DNA of 64,000 nt from Verrucomicrobiota bacterium (GTDB lineage Bacteria > Verrucomicrobiota > Verrucomicrobiia > Limisphaerales > JACRJZ01). The notes under the pieces were generated by a model. It was not told where the DNA came from. It saw only the letters and a list, made by a program, of their open reading frames with translations, and made no database searches. Made by a program: the position numbers and the translations under genes. Shown here one piece after another: positions 60,001 to 64,000 of this stretch. The first letter of the stretch is position 1. Each line of letters starts with the position of its first letter. Location: NCBI GenBank assembly GCA_016219875.1, contig JACRJZ010000129.1, positions 45,377-109,376 of the forward strand, given 5' to 3'.

Positions 60001-63000
60001 CGGCGCACAGCCAGGCCCGGCTCCTTACTAATTACTCGCAGCTCAACACGACCAACACCGTGGGTGACTACTCCGGCAGTCTCGCCAACGGCGGTGAGCG
60101 GCTGGCGTTGTCCAGGCCTGAATACCTCGTGACCACCAACCTCCACGGTATCCTGATCACCAACGTCAACTGGATCGTCGTGGACGAAGTCCGCTACGTC
60201 GATAGCGGCCGTTGGACCCGCTGGGCGGACGGCGGCGGCAGCAGCTTGGAATTGATCGACCCGAACAGCGACAACCGTCTGGCCCCCAACTGGGCCGACA
60301 GCGACGAAACCGGCAAGAGCGAATGGACCAACGTGGTCACCACCGCGCTCATGGATTGGCCGTATCCGCGCAACGACGACAACGGCCCGTCGGGCGCGCT
60401 CATCAACGAAGTGCAAGTCATGCTCCTGGGCGCCGGCGAGGCCTTGATGGATGACGTCTTGGTCCAGACCAACACCCTGACCACCATCAGCCCGAACTTC
60501 GTCACCAACCCGAACTTCAACATCGATCGGACCGGTTGGACAATTCAGGGCAATCACGTGCGCAGCAGCCTCGAACCGGCCGGCCCCAACAACCCCAGCC
60601 AATGCCTGCGCCTCCGGGCCACGGCGGGCGGCGACAACGGCGCCAACCGCGTGGAGTGCGACCTGATGGCCGCGCTCCAGCCCAACACCGTGGGCACCAT
60701 CGGCGCCCGCTTTCGCTGGCTGTGCGGCTTCCCCATCGTGCTCGTGCGCGTGCATGGCGGGCCGCTGGAAGTCGTGGGCACGTTGCCCTTGCCCCCGAAC
60801 CTGGGCACGCCCGGCCTGCCCAACAGCCGCCGGCTGACCAACGCCGGTCCGGCCATCTACGACGTGGCCCATCGTCCCGTCTTGCCGGCCGCCAACGAGC
60901 CGGTGGTCGTCACCGCGCGCCTCAGCGACCCGGACGGCCTCGCCGCGGTGAAGTTCGTTTACCGGCTGGATCCCGGCACGGCCCTCACGACCAATCTCAT
61001 GCGCGATGACGGCACGCTCGGTGACACCACCGCGGGAGACGGGCTTTTCAGCGTCACTCTCTCCGGCCAGCCGGCGGGCACGCTTGTCGCCTTCCGCTTG
61101 GTGGCGGAGGACGCGCAGAATCCGACGGGCCGGACCCTGTTCCCGCCCGACGCGCCGACACACGAGGGCCTCATCCGCTTCGGCGATCCCTTTGTGTTTG
61201 GCACGCTCGGCGTTTACCGGCTGTGGATGACCACCTTGAACTACAACACCTGGAGAGACCGCGAGCGGCTGAGCAACGAGCCGCAGGACGGCACATTCGT
61301 CTATGGCAACGTCCGCGCCATCTACAACGCGGGCGCGCGCTACCGGGGCAGTCCCTTCACCCGCAACCCTGGCAGCCCGCTGGCGGTGGGGGCCAATTTC
61401 GTCTGGTCGCTGCCGGAGGACGATCTCTTCCTGGGGACCGATGAGTTGAACATCGACTCGCTGGAGCCGACGGGCCGGGACTCGACGGCGTTGCGCGAGG
61501 TGACCGCCTTCACGATGGCGGAACAGTTGGGCATGCCCTTCAGCTATCAGCGGTTCGTCCGCCTAGCCATCAACGGCACGATCACGCCCAGCCCCGTCCA
61601 CACCGACACCCAGCAACCCAACGGCGAGTACGTCGCCATGTGGTTTGCCGACGCGCCGGACGGAGACTTGTACAAGGTGGACGACTGGTTCGAGTTCGAC
61701 GACACCCCGGCGCGGCAGGCGAACAAATGCGCCAACCTCGGCAATTTCGTCAGCACCAATTCGGTGGGCGTCGTCTCGAAGAAACAGGCCCGCTACCGCT
61801 GGTGCTGGGAAAAGAAGTTCAACCACGGCTTTCTGGACGACGACTACACCAGCCTCTACGCCGTGGACAACGCCCTCAACGCGCCGGACGCCACTTACGT
61901 GAACGCGGTGGAAGCGGCCATTGATGTGCAAGACTGGCTGACCGCCTTCGCCCTGCGGCATATTGTCGGCGACTGGGACGGCTACGGCTACAACCGCGGC
62001 AAGAACCAATTCACCTACCGGCCTGACGGCAAAAAAATGCACATGCTCCTCTGGGACCTCGACTTCGCCATCGGCTGCACCAGCGGCCACGCGCCCAGCC
62101 AGGACCTCTTCTCCCTCTCGGTCAGCAGCGAAGCCGGCCAGAACCACATGCCGGAAGTCCAGCGCCTGTACAACCATCCTTACTTCCGCCGCATTTACTT
62201 CCAGGCCTTGTTGCGCATCGCCGACGGGCCGCTGGCGGACGCGTCTTTCGCTCCCGCGCTCGATGGCCGCTACCGGGCCTTGCTGGCCAACGGCGTCACG
62301 GGCCTGACCTCGCCTTACGTCGCCAGCGGCGCGCAAAGTCTTTCCCTGCCGGCCTGGATCCAGCAGCGCCGCACCTACACGTATCAACAACTCCTGGCGC
62401 AGACCAACGTCGCGTTCTCCGTGACCAGTTCCACCACTATCACCGCCGTCAGCAACTCCGTCACGCTGACCGGCAACGCTCCGGTGTCGGTCAAGAAGAT
62501 CAAGGTGAACGGCACTGAATACGCCGTGACCTGGACCACCACCACCGCGTGGTCGATCCGCGTCCCGCTCGCGACCGGCACCAACCTCCTGGCCGTTCAG
62601 CCGTACGACCTGGGCGGGAACTTGCTTTCGAATTCCGTGGTCAACGCCACGGCCGTGTTCGCGCCGGCCGTGCCGGACCCGCGCGGCTTCCTGGTGTTTA
62701 ACGAGTTGATGTTCCAGCCCACCGTCCCCGGAGCCGAGTACGTGGAACTCTTCAACACCTCCTCCAATTTCACCTTTGACCTCTCCGGCTGGAGGATCAA
62801 CGGATTGAGCTACATGTTCCCCACCGGCAGCTTCGTCGGCCCACGCAGCTTTCTCCTGCTCGTCAAGGACCGCCACGCCTGTCTGTTTGCCTACGGCGCC
62901 GCCGTGCCGATCTTCGACGAATACAACGGCAACCTCCAGGCCAACGGCGAAACTCTGACCCTCCTCAAGCCGGGGGCCGCGCCGGAGTTGGACTTGGTCA

Positions 63001-64000
63001 TCGACAAGGTGCATTACGGCGACGCGCGGCCGTGGAACACGAACGCCTTCGGCACCGGCTCCTCCCTCCAACTGCTCGATGTCAGCCAGGACAACAGCCG
63101 TCCGGCGAACTGGTCCAGCGGCTACTTGGACCCGACCTTCAGCGATCCCATCACCTATGAGGGCCACACCAACTCGGGCTGGCGGTTCGTGGCCGTCACC
63201 GGGATTTCTCCAGCAACTCCATCGCAACGCCTGCTGATGTCTCTGGACGGGCCAGGCTCAGTCGTGTTGGACGATTTCTCGCTCGTCCTTGGCACCAACG
63301 CCGCCGTGGGCGACAACTTCCTTCGCAATGGCGACTTCGAACTTGGATCGCTCCTGGAAGTCCCGGCCGTCACCAATAGCTGGCTCATTCCGACGTGGTA
63401 CACCAACACCACGCTCAGCACGGGCTTGGTGTATGGCGGCAGTGGCGCCATGCGCATGGCCACCACCAACGTTCCCTCGGGCTTGGTGTCGCGTCTCATC
63501 AGCCAGTGGCTTTCCCCCTCCACTCCGACCAATACCATCTGCACGCTGAGCTTCTGGTATTTCGTGACGAACAACTACGCCAACAACGGCCTCTATCGCG
63601 GGACGAACACGGCTTACTACCTTGCCAACACCACCTGCACCAACCTCACCGTCCGCGTGCAGAACAGCGGCATGTCCGTCATCACCAACATCTCCGCCGT
63701 GATCGACCCGCCGTACTACATCCCGCCTCTGTTGGTCACACCAGCGACGCCGTTCCGGACGCCAGGCGCGCTGAACACCCTCGCCACGGTCCTGCCGGCG
63801 TTTCCGCCGCTGTGGCTGAACGAAGTCCAGCCGGTCAATCTCGTCGGCCCCACCAACCACGCCGGCCAGCACGTCCCCTGGCTCGAACTCTACAACGCCG
63901 GCACCAACGCCGTCCCTCTCGACGGCCTCTTCCTCGCCGACAATTACACCAACCTCACCCAATGGGCCTTCCCCGCCGGCGCCACCATCGGCGCCGGCGA
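57021..64000 (+). CDS. Giant exported lamin-tail-domain/CotH-kinase protein, open at the right edge
   Basis: One frame runs unbroken from ATG 57021 to the window end (more than 2320 residues). A signal region (LRRLGALVATGCFALGAQAA) is followed by beta-rich and Ig-like domains, a LamG-type region and at least five lamin-tail-domain units near 58943, 59436, 59826, 62694 and 63813 (for example IVINELMFHPPTDDSDDEFV, then ELFNRG). A CotH-type kinase domain lies around 61500-62100, with WLTAFALRHIVGDWDGYGYN and KKMHMLLWDLDFAIG. Such proteins are common in Verrucomicrobia. CotH kinases phosphorylate spore-coat proteins in Bacillus, but the substrate here is unknown. Confidence 0.88.
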   Translation, partial: MFHLRVSLLSFTNTAHEAPDFRASVQAGLRRLGALVATGCFALGAQAASVGAGGYTADFGTQPSAADWSTYSVSGGSGDITSLPGLDTPVQTLAAASINGQVGADAANPPAANALAYWSSSGLYLQTRPTGNQATVLMCTLVNNIGAEAGAVSLSYDALKTDTVTEEAIGQRAYYSLSGAANSWTVIPEFSAGTDGRLTANLTLRWPSGGTLYVLWADDNGSGTPDTSVRIDNFAVTATSSAQVPVAITNQPLSQVVDELKPVTFAVGTTGNPVPTFQWYRNNLPISGATNATYTIAAAPFSDHNATFYVIAANVVSNVTYTATSSAATLTVNADLVKPVLLVAFASGQHQVVASFSERLAATSVTNPANYVLTGPGASIIISNATLDVTQTNVVLEVSTMTVGTTYTLTVNGLTDQSAAANVIAPNSQAQFTVTTLSPANIGNPPLQGTATDVTGGYDITGGGTNLAGAADQFFFFHQPAAGAFDFKVRLEGISLSDAWAKAGLMAREDLNAGSRFAMAVATPSVNGAYFLSRATVNAASIATGQFPVNYPQTWLRLARAGNVFTGYASLDGQNWMQLGSVTLSSAASTFYVGLAVCGGTTNGLGGANAAFREFSPVVGGSIVTGISLPWEPLGPATRNCGLVISEIMYHPKHSNDLEFIELFNADILGQDLTGWRLSGDADYAFPSNTFLPAGGFLVVARNPSLLEQAYGITGVLGPWLGAETNALPDASGTVRLRNPVDAVPLEVTYSGAPPWPLSADGAGHSLVLARPSYGQGEVKAWAASDHVGGSPGRMETVWPEAMRDVVVNEFFANSDVPDEDFIELYNHSAQPADISGAYLSDDRDTNKFRIPNNTVLPPRGFRSFTQTELGFGLSSTGERLYLVNSNQTRVIDLLAFDGQAPGVSSGRYPDGAAGFHELRTRTPGTTNSSLWIRDIVINELMFHPPTDDSDDEFVELFNRGTNTVDVSGWRFTDGITFTFPAGSVIPAGGFLVAAHSQARLLTNYSQLNTTNTVGDYSGSLANGGERLALSRPEYLVTTNLHGILITNVNWIVVDEVRYVDSGRWTRWADGGGSSLELIDPNSDNRLAPNWADSDETGKSEWTNVVTTALMDWPYPRNDDNGPSGALINEVQVMLLGAGEALMDDVLVQTNTLTTISPNFVTNPNFNIDRTGWTIQGNHVRSSLEPAGPNNPSQCLRLRATAGGDNGANRVECDLMAALQPNTVGTIGARFRWLCGFPIVLVRVHGGPLEVVGTLPLPPNLGTPGLPNSRRLTNAGPAIYDVAHRPVLPAANEPVVVTARLSDPDGLAAVKFVYRLDPGTALTTNLMRDDGTLGDTTAGDGLFSVTLSGQPAGTLVAFRLVAEDAQNPTGRTLFPPDAPTHEGLIRFGDPFVFGTLGVYRLWMTTLNYNTWRDRERLSNEPQDGTFVYGNVRAIYNAGARYRGSPFTRNPGSPLAVGANFVWSLPEDDLFLGTDELNIDSLEPTGRDSTALREVTAFTMAEQLGMPFSYQRFVRLAINGTITPSPVHTDTQQPNGEYVAMWFADAPDGDLYKVDDWFEFDDTPARQANKCANLGNFVSTNSVGVVSKKQARYRWCWEKKFNHGFLDDDYTSLYAVDNALNAPDATYVNAVEAAIDVQDWLTAFALRHIVGDWDGYGYNRGKNQFTYRPDGKKMHMLLWDLDFAIGCTSGHAPSQDLFSLSVSSEAGQNHMPEVQRLYNHPYFRRIYFQALLRIADGPLADASFAPALDGRYRALLANGVTGLTSPYVASGAQSLSLPAWIQQRRTYTYQQLLAQTNVAFSVTSSTTITAVSNSVTLTGNAPVSVKKIKVNGTEYAVTWTTTTAWSIRVPLATGTNLLAVQPYDLGGNLLSNSVVNATAVFAPAVPDPRGFLVFNELMFQPTVPGAEYVELFNTSSNFTFDLSGWRINGLSYMFPTGSFVGPRSFLLLVKDRHACLFAYGAAVPIFDEYNGNLQANGETLTLLKPGAAPELDLVIDKVHYGDARPWNTNAFGTGSSLQLLDVSQDNSRPANWSSGYLDPTFSDPITYEGHTNSGWRFVAVTGISPATPSQRLLMSLDGPGSVVLDDFSLVLGTNAAVGDNFLRNGDFELGSLLEVPAVTNSWLIPTWYTNTTLSTGLVYGGSGAMRMATTNVPSGLVSRLISQWLSPSTPTNTICTLSFWYFVTNNYANNGLYRGTNTAYYLANTTCTNLTVRVQNSGMSVITNISAVIDPPYYIPPLLVTPATPFRTPGALNTLATVLPAFPPLWLNEVQPVNLVGPTNHAGQHVPWLELYNAGTNAVPLDGLFLADNYTNLTQWAFPAGATIGAG

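Noticed and set aside
59082..61163. 693-residue minus-strand frame opposite the lamin-tail giant
   Set aside because: Antisense of the open lamin-tail/CotH frame; repetitive Val/Gly/Ala/Arg composition without motifs.

Overview
The window looks like a chromosomal segment of a GC-rich verrucomicrobium, most like the Pedosphaera/Limisphaerales group. This rests on gene content, since no rRNA is present. Supporting content is a PEP-CTERM protein, a Tat-exported Gfo/Idh/MocA oxidoreductase, an HzsA-like c-type cytochrome protein, huge lamin-tail/CotH proteins, GxxExxY genes, TPR-CHAT proteins and many dispersed palindromes. The sequence may be a metagenome assembly, so claims about duplicated segments should be checked against long reads.

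Layout. 1-5.1 kb: a secreted M6 metalloprotease and a PEP-CTERM protein. 5.2-14.7 kb: the valS locus. Intact valS (11129-14653) is preceded by two broken copies of its own 5' end, at 5241 and 10559. Between the copies lie a sigma-factor fragment, two small exported proteins, a 1243-residue TPR-CHAT protein and a palindrome-bounded GxxExxY element with a nonsense mutation. ValRS itself is a single uninterrupted 1174-residue frame carrying about 300 extra residues in four insertions. One of these resembles a phage polyvalent-protein domain; the other three are dispersed palindromes read through in frame. 14.7-21 kb: an RMD1-like membrane protein, a HAD / deoxyhypusine-synthase-like / PfkB operon with ATGA overlaps, and citramalate synthase. 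21.4-27 kb: a trio of pseudopilin-like genes and a NarL-type two-component system. 27-35 kb: a CocE-type hydrolase, the HzsA-like cytochrome protein, a hypothetical protein and the Tat oxidoreductase. 35-41 kb: surface-glycan genes (two polytopic membrane proteins, a dolichol-phosphate-mannose-type glycosyltransferase and a methyltransferase). 41-46.5 kb: a frameshifted ISAs1 transposase, tRNA-Leu(GAG), htpG, hicBA and small genes. 46.7-51.2 kb: three consecutive exported proteins (a fibre-like repeat protein, an astacin protease and a protein with a calcium-binding-type repeat). 51.2-56.3 kb: the thrS locus, where intact thrS is followed by two extra copies of its own 3' end separated by accessory modules. 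57.0 kb to the window end: one open lamin-tail/CotH giant.

The main observation is the mirror arrangement at the two aminoacyl-tRNA synthetase genes. At thrS, accessory modules sit just behind the stop codon, and each is followed by another copy of the thrS 3' end, more decayed with distance. The modules are an AAA ATPase + DUF3226 pair and a nucleotidyltransferase + small partner. At valS, modules sit just in front of the start codon and are separated by copies of the valS 5' end. Differences between copies are almost all synonymous, so the copies seem to have diverged as working genes in other lineages before being brought together. I infer serial, target-restoring insertion of accessory (probably defence or toxin-antitoxin) modules at synthetase gene ends. 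No integrase is visible. A second theme is a set of at least ten palindromic repeat families, several inserted in frame into coding sequences and some nested inside each other.
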